Shown here: positions 33,748 through 42,435 of the stretch, in pieces
How the letters are laid out: each line of letters opens with the position of its first letter
Numbering within the stretch: the first letter of the stretch is position 1
Origin: Arthrobacter sp. B0490
GTDB taxonomy: Bacteria > Actinomycetota > Actinomycetes > Actinomycetales > Micrococcaceae
DNA: 64,000 bases
NCBI RefSeq assembly: GCF_002929355.1
Contig: NZ_PJIR01000003.1
Coordinates: forward strand, 248,001 to 312,000
Direction: 5' to 3'
Made by a program: the position numbers and the translations under genes
The notes under the pieces: generated by a model
What the model saw: the letters and a program-made list of their open reading frames with translations, nothing else
What the model was told of the DNA's origin: nothing
The model's database searches: none

Positions 33748-35828
33748 GTGGGAGAACTACCCCCTGCGGTGCTGCCACCGGGGGCGGGCTCGAGGGAGAG
33801 GCGGAGGCGGGCGAGCAGTTCCGAGCGGGAGGACGCACCGAAACGCCGCCGGATGCGGGCCACGTGGTGCTCGACGGTCCGTGGCGAGATGAAGATCTCC
33901 TCGCTGATCTCCCGGTACGTCCGGCCCAGGAGCACGAGCTGTGCGATCTCGCGCTCGCGCCCGCTGAGCGCCGGCCCTCCGGAGCGGTGCTGGGTGCTCC
34001 CCGGGACGGCACGTGCGGTGGTCGGGCTCGGCCGGTGGGTGGCGGGAACCGGTGGCACGGGTGCTTCCCGATGGGGCCGCACCTCAGGCCGCGCCGCCCG
34101 GTCGCGGGCGGGCCTGAGGTCGCGGGCACAGGAGAGCAGCCGGGTCATGTCGCTGCGGTCCCCTGCCCGGGCCGACGCGTGGCCGGCGAGCCGTGCCCCC
34201 TCCCAGGAGAATCCTGCCGTCGCCAGGCCGCGCGCCGCCTCCTCGACGGCGTCGGTGTCGAAGTGTTCGGCGAGGACCGAGACCCAGGCCTTGCCCGCCG
34301 TCGCGAACGTGGCGGCGAGCGGGTACGTCGTCGACCGGCTCACCAGCGCCGCCGCGTGCGGGGCGAGGTCGTCCGGGCGTTCGAGCAGCAGTGCGGCCTG
34401 CGCGGCCGACCAGTGCAGCGGTACGCACCAGAGCGGCGGGTCCCCCAGCTTCGAGAGGAGCCGCCAGGCCTCGTCCAGGTGCGGTCTGAGTGCCTCGGCA
34501 TCCCGGACCCGGGCCGCGGCGATGACGAGCTCGTTGAGCGGCAGGACGGTCAGCAGGTCCACCGACACGTGGAGCAACGCCTCGCGGGCCTTCTGCCAGG
34601 TCCTGACGAGGGCGGAGGCCTCGCCGGCCCGCCGGGCGAGTCCCACTTCGAGGGACTGCAGCAGCAGCTCGTCCCGCGGACCGGGCCGGAAGCCGGCACG
34701 CCCGGCCTCGGCGATGAAGCTCCGCGCCGCGGCGGGCTGGTCGAGGAGCATGGCGGCCCATCCGCCCAGGAGGCACAGGCGCGGGCGCATCCCCTGCCCC
34801 CCTTGCCCGCTTGCGAGCGCCGCCTGGACGAGGGCCAGTGCCGTCTGCGGGCTGCCGGCCAGGAGCCCGACGATCGCGGCGAAGCTCGCCGGTAGCTCGG
34901 GTGCCGGCGAGACCCTGCCGGCCGCGTCGAGGGTGTCGGAGGCGCGGATGAGGACGGGGAGGGCAGCGGCGGGGTCCTCACCGACGGACAGCAGAGCCCC
35001 CTCCATGAGCAGTGTGTCGGCAGCCTCCTGCAGTGACGGGCTCGGTGCGTGCCCACCGACGTCGAGCAGGCGACGCGCCCCGGCGGCGTCACCGGCGGCC
35101 AGCAGTGCCAGCGCCCCGAGGGGTTCGATCTCCGGTGGGCGGAGGGTCGCCGCCCACCGCTGCACGTCCGCGGCTCGCGACATCATGCCGCGGTGCGCCC
35201 ACAGCGCGCAGGACACCCGGAGTGCGCGGGGAAGATCGGGGAGCGTCTTCCGCGCCTCGGCGGAATGGTGCGCGAAGTAGGACTCCAGGATGCGGGAGGC
35301 GGCGTCGAGATCGCCTGTGGCCAGGGCTGCCTCCGCCCGTCGCGGGGCCGTGCGAGGCACGTCCGCACCGGCGGCCACGGCGAGGCCGAGCAGTTCCAGG
35401 GCGCCGCCCGGGTCCGTGCCGAGGAGCGCCGTGCCCTCGTCCTCGAGGACGACCGCGAGGCGTTCGTCGGCGAAGCCGTCGGCGGCGAGCTGGCGGGCGA
35501 GCCGTCCGAGGGGCAGCGCTTCGAGGCAGTACAGGTCCACGAGGGCGCGCTGCAGCCGCCGTACCTGGTACACCTCGGCGTCCTTCAGCATCGTGGCGCG
35601 CAGTTCCGCCGTGGGACGCCCGTCGGACTGCACGAAACCGGCGGCCCTGGCACGGGCCATGAGCTGCTCGGGAGGCACTCCCTCGCTGTGCAGCAGGGGC
35701 GGGACGAGGCCCGGGATCGAGAACCCGATGCACAGGGCGAGGACCACCTCGTAGGTCGCCGCATCCAGCTCCAGCGGGTGGCTCACATGGGCCGGGCGCA
35801 CGCCGGTGTCCAGGAAGTTCCCGGCCAC
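33714..35828 (-). CDS. LuxR-family regulator without ATPase domain, IniBAC-module associated
   Basis: A 704-aa protein. It has no Walker A motif, unlike the three other LuxR genes. Residues 1-560 are helical, Ala and Leu-rich and TPR-like; a basic, proline-rich linker follows (PVPPVPATHRPSP), then a LuxR helix-turn-helix (LSGREREIAQLVLLG, SPRTVEHHVARIRRRFG). It starts 2 nt after the hsp70-like gene ends and is directly upstream of the iniB-like gene. In mycobacteria the iniBAC operon is controlled by IniR, a LuxR-type protein that has an ATPase domain; here sensing may be delegated to the Hsp70-like partner. Likely target: the direct repeats at its own 3' end. Confidence 0.85.
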   Translation of the reverse strand: MAGNFLDTGVRPAHVSHPLELDAATYEVVLALCIGFSIPGLVPPLLHSEGVPPEQLMARARAAGFVQSDGRPTAELRATMLKDAEVYQVRRLQRALVDLYCLEALPLGRLARQLAADGFADERLAVVLEDEGTALLGTDPGGALELLGLAVAAGADVPRTAPRRAEAALATGDLDAASRILESYFAHHSAEARKTLPDLPRALRVSCALWAHRGMMSRAADVQRWAATLRPPEIEPLGALALLAAGDAAGARRLLDVGGHAPSPSLQEAADTLLMEGALLSVGEDPAAALPVLIRASDTLDAAGRVSPAPELPASFAAIVGLLAGSPQTALALVQAALASGQGGQGMRPRLCLLGGWAAMLLDQPAAARSFIAEAGRAGFRPGPRDELLLQSLEVGLARRAGEASALVRTWQKAREALLHVSVDLLTVLPLNELVIAAARVRDAEALRPHLDEAWRLLSKLGDPPLWCVPLHWSAAQAALLLERPDDLAPHAAALVSRSTTYPLAATFATAGKAWVSVLAEHFDTDAVEEAARGLATAGFSWEGARLAGHASARAGDRSDMTRLLSCARDLRPARDRAARPEVRPHREAPVPPVPATHRPSPTTARAVPGSTQHRSGGPALSGREREIAQLVLLGRTYREISEEIFISPRTVEHHVARIRRRFGASSRSELLARLRLSLEPAPGGSTAGGSSPTETPNGRGRNP

Positions 35829-35830
35829 CG

Positions 35831-37966
35831 TCAGGACTCCGGAATCGTCGACTGGGCGGCGGCACCCTCGCCGGGAGACGGCGGATCGACGGGAGCCGGA
35901 GGCCCGGGCGTCGCGGTGGCGGTCGGCTCGACCGGCGGCGGAGGCGGCTCCGTCGGTGGGACCGGTGGGGTCGTCGGCGGGACGACCGGCGGGATGATCG
36001 GCGGGACCGTCGGGTCCGTCGTCGGCGGGACGACCGGCGGAACCGTCGGCGGAACCGTCGGCGGAACCGTCGGGTCCGTGGTCGGCGGCGTGGTCGGCGG
36101 GACGACCGGCGGAACCGTCGGCGGAACCGTCGGGTCCGTCGTCGGCGGCACGGGATCGGCCGGCGTCGTCGGTGGGGCGGTGGGGTCCGGCGACGGAAAG
36201 GGAACGGGCGGCGAGGGGTTCCCCGGGGTCGTGCCGGGCCTGGACGGCGACGACGGCGACGACGACGGGGATGACGGGGACGGGGCCGGCGCTGCGCCTG
36301 CCCCCGACCGGGGCTCCGGCGTCACTCCCGGGGTCGGCCGGCCCTTGGGGACGTCGTCGGACGCCGTGCTCGCGCTTCTCCTCGCACGGTCGGGCGAACT
36401 CGACGGGGTGCCTGCGGCACCCGCTGCTCCGTCCGCCGTCGCTCCCGAACCCACGCCGAAGAGCTTGTCCTGCAGCGGGGCGTTGGCGACGCCGGCGAGC
36501 GGTCCGACGCCCGCCCCGGTGGCTGCGGCGGCCGGATCAGAGGCCTGCGGCGTCGGTGTCTGCTGTGCGGGGTTCGGCTCCTCGGCCGCCTCGGCAGCCG
36601 GGTCGCCCGCCCAGTTGGAGATGGCGGCGGACAGGTCGGGGGCGTTCGTCGCCGTCGCCGTCGCGACCCCCAGCAGAGCCACCGCTGCGGCGACAGCACC
36701 CACGCGGAGGCCCAACCGCTTCTTCGTCGCCATGGCCGCCGGGCCGTGGTGGGGCGAGGATGCCGCCCCCGCACGGGTCGGTACCGCGAACCCCGCTGCG
36801 TTGACCCCGGAGCGGCGCCGGCCGGTGGCGCCCGCCGGCACATCGGCGTCGCCCGGCACCGCGGGGACCGCCTGCGTCCGGTCGTCCTCCAGCGCGGCCG
36901 TCGCGAAGGCCGCGCCGAGGGCGACGGACGCCTTCGGGTCGACGTCGATGGCCAGCGGGCGGTTGAACTCACCGGACAGCAGCTGCGCCACGAGCGGGAT
37001 CCGCGAGGACCCGCCGATCAGCAGGATCGCGGACAGGTCCGCGGCGCGGACGCCCGCGCTCTCGAGGGCGGTGCGCATGGCGTCGAGGGTCTCCCGGAGG
37101 GCGGGCTCGACCATCAGTTCGAATTCCGACCGCACGAGGCGCACCTGGGAGTGGGAGCCGGGGACCATGATGGAGACGGTCGCCTCCGAATCGGAGGACA
37201 GCGCCTCCTTGGCCTCCGAGCACTCGCGGCGGAGCCGGGTCAGTGCGGCGAGCACCTCCGGAGACGAGTGTTCCAGTTCGCCGAAGGACACCCCGGAGTC
37301 CTCCAGGACCCGGTTGAAGACCTCCTGGTCGAAGTCGGCCCCACCGAGGCGCTCGATGCCCTGGGGTGTGCCGAGGATGGTGAAGGTGTCGGCGTCGGCC
37401 TTCCGGACCACGGTCGCATCGAAGGTGCCGCCGCCCAGGTCGTAGACGGCGAGGGTGCTGCCCTGGGCCACGCGCTCCCGTGCTGCGTAGGACAGGGCGG
37501 CGGCCTCGGGCTCCGTCATCAGGACGACGTCGGGGAACCCCGACGCGGCGAGCGCGCCCTGCAGCAGCGAGGTGCGGTGCTCGCCCCACCCCGCGGGGTG
37601 GGTCAGGGTGATCGAGGCGGGCGGTTCGCCCTCCCTCTCGGTGGCGACGCCGACGACCCACTCGACGACGACCGCGAAGAGTTCCTCGGGGAGGATCGGG
37701 GTGCCGCCCAGGACGAGGGGTACGGCATCGCCCATGCGGCGCTTGAATTCCCGGGCGACGTTCGCGGGCTCCGCGAGTCCCCTGCGTTCGGCGATCTCGC
37801 CGACGAGGCGGTGGCCGTCGGTGGTGAGGAAGACGACCGTCGGGATGCTCGTCCCCCGGCTGCCCAGCGGGAGGATCCGGGGCTCCTCCGGCCCCTGGCT
37901 GCCGGTGCGCAGAACGGCTGCGGCCGTGAAGCTGGTTCCGACATCGATGCTGAGACCATAGCTCAT
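35831..37966 (-). CDS. Membrane-anchored Hsp70-like ATPase with Pro/Thr-rich exterior tail
   Basis: A 711-aa protein. Residues 1-360 are an Hsp70/actin-fold ATPase: phosphate loop 1 IDVGTS (7-12), phosphate loop 2 DLGGGTFD (176-183), adenosine motif LIGGSSR (316-322). The substrate-binding domain of DnaK is absent. A linker leads to one membrane helix (about 418-440) followed by 270 residues of low complexity, ending in a Thr/Pro/Val repeat (PTVPPTVPPVVPPTT type). Topology: ATPase inside, tail outside, like a sensor reaching into the wall. The ATG has GGGGAAG upstream. It is the first gene of the IniBAC-like module. Confidence 0.88.
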   Translation of the reverse strand: MSYGLSIDVGTSFTAAAVLRTGSQGPEEPRILPLGSRGTSIPTVVFLTTDGHRLVGEIAERRGLAEPANVAREFKRRMGDAVPLVLGGTPILPEELFAVVVEWVVGVATEREGEPPASITLTHPAGWGEHRTSLLQGALAASGFPDVVLMTEPEAAALSYAARERVAQGSTLAVYDLGGGTFDATVVRKADADTFTILGTPQGIERLGGADFDQEVFNRVLEDSGVSFGELEHSSPEVLAALTRLRRECSEAKEALSSDSEATVSIMVPGSHSQVRLVRSEFELMVEPALRETLDAMRTALESAGVRAADLSAILLIGGSSRIPLVAQLLSGEFNRPLAIDVDPKASVALGAAFATAALEDDRTQAVPAVPGDADVPAGATGRRRSGVNAAGFAVPTRAGAASSPHHGPAAMATKKRLGLRVGAVAAAVALLGVATATATNAPDLSAAISNWAGDPAAEAAEEPNPAQQTPTPQASDPAAAATGAGVGPLAGVANAPLQDKLFGVGSGATADGAAGAAGTPSSSPDRARRSASTASDDVPKGRPTPGVTPEPRSGAGAAPAPSPSSPSSSPSSPSRPGTTPGNPSPPVPFPSPDPTAPPTTPADPVPPTTDPTVPPTVPPVVPPTTPPTTDPTVPPTVPPTVPPVVPPTTDPTVPPIIPPVVPPTTPPVPPTEPPPPPVEPTATATPGPPAPVDPPSPGEGAAAQSTIPES

Positions 37967-38270
37967 AGCTTCCCCACGTGACGCTCGTCTTTGACCATGT
38001 GGACCCCAGCTAACAGGCCGTCCGTCGCGAAAACGAGAGTGGTTCCCCGGGCCCGATACCTGTCTTGGATGACGAACTACTTGCTCCTTCGCGCGACCGA
38101 CTACTTGCCGCGTCCTATCTCACTTCGCGCAAGGAAGCACAAGTGTTCCCGCAGAGGTTGCACTTTTTCTCGACAACTGGGTGAGAACCCATGGCGTCCC
38201 GCCATCCGCCTTCGTAGCCTCGGACCCACTAGACCGCGCATGCGGGAAGGTCTCACTAGGAAAGAAGCAG
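37967..38270. promoter_or_regulatory. Divergent control region with two ACTACTTGC boxes
   Basis: The 304-bp gap between the hsp70-like gene (minus) and the secreted beta-helix gene (plus) has exact ACTACTTGC boxes at 38076-38084 and 38100-38108, same orientation, 24 bp apart. They are about 110-140 bp from the hsp70-like ATG and about 165-195 bp from the beta-helix ATG, so they can serve either or both. No gene is seen in the gap. Confidence 0.6.
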
Positions 38271-39791
38271 ATGAAACAGTACTTCTCCGCGCGTGCCGGT
38301 CGCCGACTCGCGATGGTCGCCGCTGTCACCGCCGTAGCATCCTCCTCCTTCGCCCTCCCGGCGTCCGCCTCCACTCCGACCGTCCACGGGGACGGTTCCC
38401 CCCTCGCAGACACGGTGCAGCCCGACGGCGTGCTCACCGTGGGCGTCGACGCCCCGGCCGGGGTGAAGGTGAAGTTCAAGCTGGACGGCACCTACCTGGG
38501 CCAGGATTCCACTGCCCCCTACTCGTGGCCCGTGACGACGGGAGCGGGGTCGCATAAGCTCAACGTCCGATGGGAGACGCCCAGCGGGCGGGAGGAGAGC
38601 ACCGTGGTCTTCTCCGTCGCCGAGCCCGCCGCACCGGCTCCCGCGCCGGCCCCTACGCGAGCACCTGCTCCCGCTCCCGCACCCAAGCCCGCCGTCGCGG
38701 CGGCACCCAAGCCCGCCGTCGCGGCGGCACCCAAGCCCGCCGTCGCGGCGGCACCCAAGCCCGCCGTCGCGGCGGCACCCAAGCCCGCCGTCGCGGCGGC
38801 ACCCAAGCCCGCCGTCGCGGCGGCACCCAAGCCCGCCGTCGCGGCGGCACCCAAGCCCGCTCCCGCTCCCAGGCCCGCCGTCGCGGCGGCACCCGCAGCC
38901 GTACCGGCACCCGCCGTCGTTCCGACGGCCGTGCTCCAGGTCTCGACGGCGGCCGGCCTCAAGTCGGCCCTCGCCACCGCCCGTCCGGGCTCCGTGATCC
39001 AACTGCGCGACGGCCGCTACGTCGGCGCCTTCAAGGCCTCGGCCTCCGGGACCGCCGCCGCCCCGATCACCCTCCGCGGTTCGCGGAACGCGGTGCTCTC
39101 CTCGGGGTCCGTCTCCTCCGGCTACGGCCTCCACGTCACGGGCTCGCACTGGCGGATCGAGGGGCTCTCGGTCGCGTCCGCCGCCAAGGGCATCGTCCTC
39201 GACGGCTCGAAGAACACCGTCATCAGCGGGGTGGACGTCGGCACCATCGGAGCCGAGGCCGTGCACTTCCGCGCCGGCAGCACCGACGGCGCGCTCCTCG
39301 GCTCCTGGATCCACGACACCGGCCTGAAGCAGCCCGCTTACGGCGAGGGCGTCTACGTGGGCAGCGCCAAGAGCAACTGGACCGGCGGCGTCCCCGACCG
39401 GTCGGACCGCATCTCGGTGCGCGGGAACCGCATCTCCAACACGGGCGCGGAGGGCGTGGACATCAAGGAGGGCACCACGGGCGGCGTCGTCGCCGGGAAC
39501 GTGTTCGTCAACTCGGGTGTCTCGGGCGCCAACGACGCCGACTCCTGGATTGACGTGAAGGGCAACGGCTACCGGATCGAGGGCAACTCCGGCTCCGGCA
39601 CGAAGCTCGACGCCATCCAGGTGCACTCGGTCCTCGCCGGCTGGGGCACGAACAACGTCATCACCGGCAACTCCGTGCTGGGCGGCGTCCCGGGGTACGA
39701 GGTCTGGGTCCAGTCCGCGAAGCTCGGCACCACGGTCACCTGCAAGCCCAGCGGCGCCGTCCGCGGGCTGACCAACATCGCCTGCCGCTAG
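38271..39791 (+). CDS. Secreted right-handed beta-helix protein with Ala-Pro-Lys repeat linker
   Basis: A 506-aa protein: signal peptide (about residues 1-34, cleavage after ASA), a small Ig-like domain (VKVKFKLDGTYLGQDSTAP), a linker of APKPAVAA repeats, and a C-terminal parallel beta-helix (about 225-506; GLSVASAAKGIVLDGSKNTV). The helix is clearly paralogous to the protein at 41362: both share GEGVY[VI]G, VDIKEGT and DSW[IV]DVKG. Such folds are found in polysaccharide lyases and epimerases. The start has AGGAAAG upstream. It is convergent with the second ugd gene and probably acts on, or binds, the polymer made by that locus. Confidence 0.85.
   Translation: MKQYFSARAGRRLAMVAAVTAVASSSFALPASASTPTVHGDGSPLADTVQPDGVLTVGVDAPAGVKVKFKLDGTYLGQDSTAPYSWPVTTGAGSHKLNVRWETPSGREESTVVFSVAEPAAPAPAPAPTRAPAPAPAPKPAVAAAPKPAVAAAPKPAVAAAPKPAVAAAPKPAVAAAPKPAVAAAPKPAVAAAPKPAPAPRPAVAAAPAAVPAPAVVPTAVLQVSTAAGLKSALATARPGSVIQLRDGRYVGAFKASASGTAAAPITLRGSRNAVLSSGSVSSGYGLHVTGSHWRIEGLSVASAAKGIVLDGSKNTVISGVDVGTIGAEAVHFRAGSTDGALLGSWIHDTGLKQPAYGEGVYVGSAKSNWTGGVPDRSDRISVRGNRISNTGAEGVDIKEGTTGGVVAGNVFVNSGVSGANDADSWIDVKGNGYRIEGNSGSGTKLDAIQVHSVLAGWGTNNVITGNSVLGGVPGYEVWVQSAKLGTTVTCKPSGAVRGLTNIACR
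38679..38846 (+). repeat. Seven perfect 24-bp tandem repeats (APKPAVAA)
   Basis: Seven identical copies of a 24-bp unit encode APKPAVAA seven times, followed by a partial eighth copy ending APAPRPAVAA. The absence of even synonymous differences points to recent expansion by slippage or recombination; copy number is likely to vary between strains or to be mis-assembled from short reads. Confidence 0.95.
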
Positions 39792-39808
39792 CCGCACCGG
39801 CAGGACAC

Positions 39809-39846
39809 GGCAGAGGCCGGGTGGGATGCCCCACCCGGCCTCTGCC
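39809..39846. terminator. Bidirectional hairpin terminator between convergent genes
   Basis: A perfect 17-bp GC-rich stem (39809-39825 with 39830-39846) around ATGC, placed 17 nt after the beta-helix gene and 23 nt after the second ugd gene. There is no U-run, as is common in actinobacteria. Confidence 0.8.
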
Positions 39847-39869
39847 ATGTGCCGCTGCGTGCCCGAAGG

Positions 39870-41279
39870 CTACATCGCGAGCGTCGGCGTCTCGTCGCGC
39901 ACGTCGCTGGCGAGCTCCACGGTCGCTGCCTGCGCCGGTCGGCCGAGGGCCCGGTACTGCCAGCCCTTCGACGTGTAGTCGTTGGCGTTCAGCGCGTGGC
40001 GTCCGTCGAGGATCCGCTTGTGCGTCACGAGGGCGCCCAGCTCGTCCGGATCGGCGTCGCGGAACTCGGACCACTCGGTCAGCAGGGCGACGACGTCGGC
40101 CTGGTCCACGGCCTCGGCCATCGACCCGACGTAGTTGAGGTCCGGGTAGAGGCGGTGGGCGTTGGTGTTGGCCTCGGGGTCGTAGACCGTGACGATCGCA
40201 CCCTCGAGGTACAGCAGCCGTGCGACGTCGAGCGCCGGCGCGTCGCGGACGTCGTCGGAGTTCGGCTTGAAGGCGGCGCCGAGGGCGGCGACGCGGACGC
40301 CGTCCAGGTTCCCGCCGGCGAGCTCGCGGATGAGGTCCACGGTGCGGACCCGGCGGCGGTTGTTGATGGAGTCGACCTCGCCGAGGAAGCTGACGGCCTG
40401 CCCGACACCGAGCTCTTCGGCGCGGTACTTGAAGGCGCGGATGTCCTTGGGGAGGCAGCCGCCGCCGAAGCCGAGGCCGGGCTTGAGGAACCGGCCGCCG
40501 ATGCGGTCGTCCAGGCTGAGGGCCTTGGCCAGGTGGTTGACGTCGGCGCCGGTGGCCTCGCAGATCTCCGCCATCGCGTTGATGAAGGAGATCTTCGTGG
40601 CGAGGAAGGAGTTCGCGGCGACCTTCACCAGCTCGGAGGTGGCGAGGTCGGCGACGATGACCGGGGTGTCGAGCTCGAGGATCGGCGCGAACACCCGGCG
40701 GAGCTGCTGCTCGGCCCACTCGGAGCTGACGCCGAAGACGAGGCGGTCCGGGAAGAGGGTGTCCTGCACGGCGAAGCCCTCGCGGAGGAACTCGGGGTTC
40801 CACGCGAGTTCGAGCTCGGCACCGAGGGGTGACACCGACTGCACCATGGTGGTCAGGCGGGCGGCGGTGCCGATGGGGACCGTCGACTTCCCGACGAGGA
40901 GGGCCTTCCGGTCGATGCGGGTCGCGAGCGCCGTGAAGGCGGCGTCGACGTAGCGCATGTCGGCGGCCGAGGAGTCGGGGGCCTGCGGCGTGCCGACGCA
41001 GACGAAGTGCACGTCGCCGAAGGCGGCGGCCTCGTCGAAGTCGGTGCTGAAGCGCAGGCGGCCGGATGCGAGGGCCTCCTGGAGCTTCTCGGGCAGGCCC
41101 GGCTCGAAGAACGGCACCTCGCCGGCGGACAGCATGTCGATCTTGCGCTGGTCCACGTCGACGCCGAGGACGTCGAAGCCCATGATGGCCATGCAGACGG
41201 CATGGGTGGCCCCGAGGTAGCCGGTGCCGATGACGGTCACGCGGGGTGCTGGCTGGTCGTGCTGGAAGGGGATGCTCAT
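39870..41279 (-). CDS. UDP-glucose 6-dehydrogenase (copy 2)
   Basis: A 469-aa paralogue of the enzyme at 3157, with Rossmann motif GTGYLG near residue 17-22, KVAANSFLATKISFINA, and the catalytic cysteine in GFGGGCLPKD. It has about 10 extra N-terminal and 20 extra C-terminal residues compared with copy 1. Codon use is strongly GC-biased, unlike the neighbourhood of copy 1, so the two probably entered by different routes. It is the last gene of the GT2 operon (82 bp after the beta-helix gene), giving the synthase its own UDP-glucuronate supply. AGAGG precedes the ATG. Confidence 0.95.
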   Translation of the reverse strand: MSIPFQHDQPAPRVTVIGTGYLGATHAVCMAIMGFDVLGVDVDQRKIDMLSAGEVPFFEPGLPEKLQEALASGRLRFSTDFDEAAAFGDVHFVCVGTPQAPDSSAADMRYVDAAFTALATRIDRKALLVGKSTVPIGTAARLTTMVQSVSPLGAELELAWNPEFLREGFAVQDTLFPDRLVFGVSSEWAEQQLRRVFAPILELDTPVIVADLATSELVKVAANSFLATKISFINAMAEICEATGADVNHLAKALSLDDRIGGRFLKPGLGFGGGCLPKDIRAFKYRAEELGVGQAVSFLGEVDSINNRRRVRTVDLIRELAGGNLDGVRVAALGAAFKPNSDDVRDAPALDVARLLYLEGAIVTVYDPEANTNAHRLYPDLNYVGSMAEAVDQADVVALLTEWSEFRDADPDELGALVTHKRILDGRHALNANDYTSKGWQYRALGRPAQAATVELASDVRDETPTLAM

Positions 41280-41361
41280 GATGAGGCCTCTTTTGGGGTA
41301 GGAAGTAGCTCGGTTTGTCGTTTCGGGGTGGTGCAGGTGGTGCGTGGGGGTATGGGGTGGG

Positions 41362-42435
41362 TCAGCCGGAGGTGCAGGGCTCGTTGGACAGGCCTTCTCC
41401 GGCGTCGGAGGCCGTGTTGCTGCATTCGACGACGTTGTCGCGCACCGGTTTCAGGGAGTAGCCGAGGCCGGGCCCGTTGACCTGCGCGACGTTGTCGCGG
41501 AAGACGTTCTCGGTTCCCCAGCCGTCCACGATCTCGTGGGTCTGGAAACCGTCCAGCGGCGAGTTGGCGCCGGTGTTCTCGGCGATGATCCAGCCGCGGC
41601 CCTTCACGTCGACCCAGGAGTCGGCCTCGACGATGCCGGACCCGTCGAAGCTGTTGGCCCGCAGGATGCCGTCCGAGGTGCCCTCCTTGATGTCGACGTT
41701 CTCCGAGGTGGTGCCCGAGATGGTGTTCCCGGCGATCTCGTTGCGGTCGCTGCGGTCCGGTTCGCAGTTGCTGATGTCGCACCAGTTGCTCTCGGCCGTG
41801 CCGATGTAGACGCCCTCGCCGAACTTGGGCTTCCGCAGGCCGGTGTCGCTGATCGTGTTGCCGATCACCCGGTTGTCGGTGCTGAACTTCCGCAGGTGGA
41901 TCGCCTCGTCGCCGAGGGTGGTCACGGTGAGTCCCTGGATCACGGTGTTCGTGCTCTGGTCCACCATGACGCCCTTCTGTCCGTTGCGGACGGTGAAGCC
42001 CTGGAGCACCCAGTAGGAGGAGTCCTCCAGGTGGAACACGTAGCCGTCGTCGGTGGTGCCGCCGTCGAGGATGCTCTCCGTGGTGCCGCAGAGCGTGATG
42101 GGCTGCTCGGCCGTCCCCGCCGCGGAGGCGGTGAAGTTCCCCGTGTACACGCCGGGCGCGATGCCGATGGCGTCCCCGGGCTTGGCGGCGTCGAGCGCGG
42201 TCATGAGGTCGTTCGGGTTGGACACCGTCACGGTCGCCTCGGGGCACTCCGCCGGTGTCTCGACGGGCGCGGGCGGCGGGGCGGCCTCCTGGGAGGTGCC
42301 AGGCTGGGGCTCGCGCTCGTTCTGGGCCGACCCCTTGCCGTTCGACCCGTTCAGGCCGACCACGACGACGACGACGGCCACGGCGAGCGCGACGACGGCG
42401 AGGATCAGGGCGGTCAGGCCGCCCCGGCGGGTCAT
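41362..42435 (-). CDS. Membrane-anchored right-handed beta-helix protein
   Basis: A 357-aa protein with one N-terminal membrane helix (residues 7-27), a short Pro/Gln/Glu-rich linker and a parallel beta-helix (about 70-357). Shared sequence with the secreted protein at 38271 includes GFTVRNGQKGVMVDQSTNTV, GEGVYIG, VDIKEGT and DSWVDVKG. The cysteines near CDISNC and CSNTASDAGEGLSNEPC may form disulphides outside the cell. It starts within an ATGA overlap with the upstream beta-helix gene. It may act as an extracytoplasmic epimerase, lyase or guide for the polymer; no catalytic residue can be assigned with confidence. Confidence 0.83.
   Translation of the reverse strand: MTRRGGLTALILAVVALAVAVVVVVVGLNGSNGKGSAQNEREPQPGTSQEAAPPPAPVETPAECPEATVTVSNPNDLMTALDAAKPGDAIGIAPGVYTGNFTASAAGTAEQPITLCGTTESILDGGTTDDGYVFHLEDSSYWVLQGFTVRNGQKGVMVDQSTNTVIQGLTVTTLGDEAIHLRKFSTDNRVIGNTISDTGLRKPKFGEGVYIGTAESNWCDISNCEPDRSDRNEIAGNTISGTTSENVDIKEGTSDGILRANSFDGSGIVEADSWVDVKGRGWIIAENTGANSPLDGFQTHEIVDGWGTENVFRDNVAQVNGPGLGYSLKPVRDNVVECSNTASDAGEGLSNEPCTSG

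Noticed and set aside
35049..37445. 798-codon plus-strand frame with Gly-Thr-Val repeats
   Set aside because: It is the antisense of the Pro/Thr repeat tail and ATPase domain of the Hsp70-like protein, whose motifs are clear on the minus strand.
38679..38846. CRISPR array
   Set aside because: The repeats are in-frame, contiguous, code for APKPAVAA and have no spacers.
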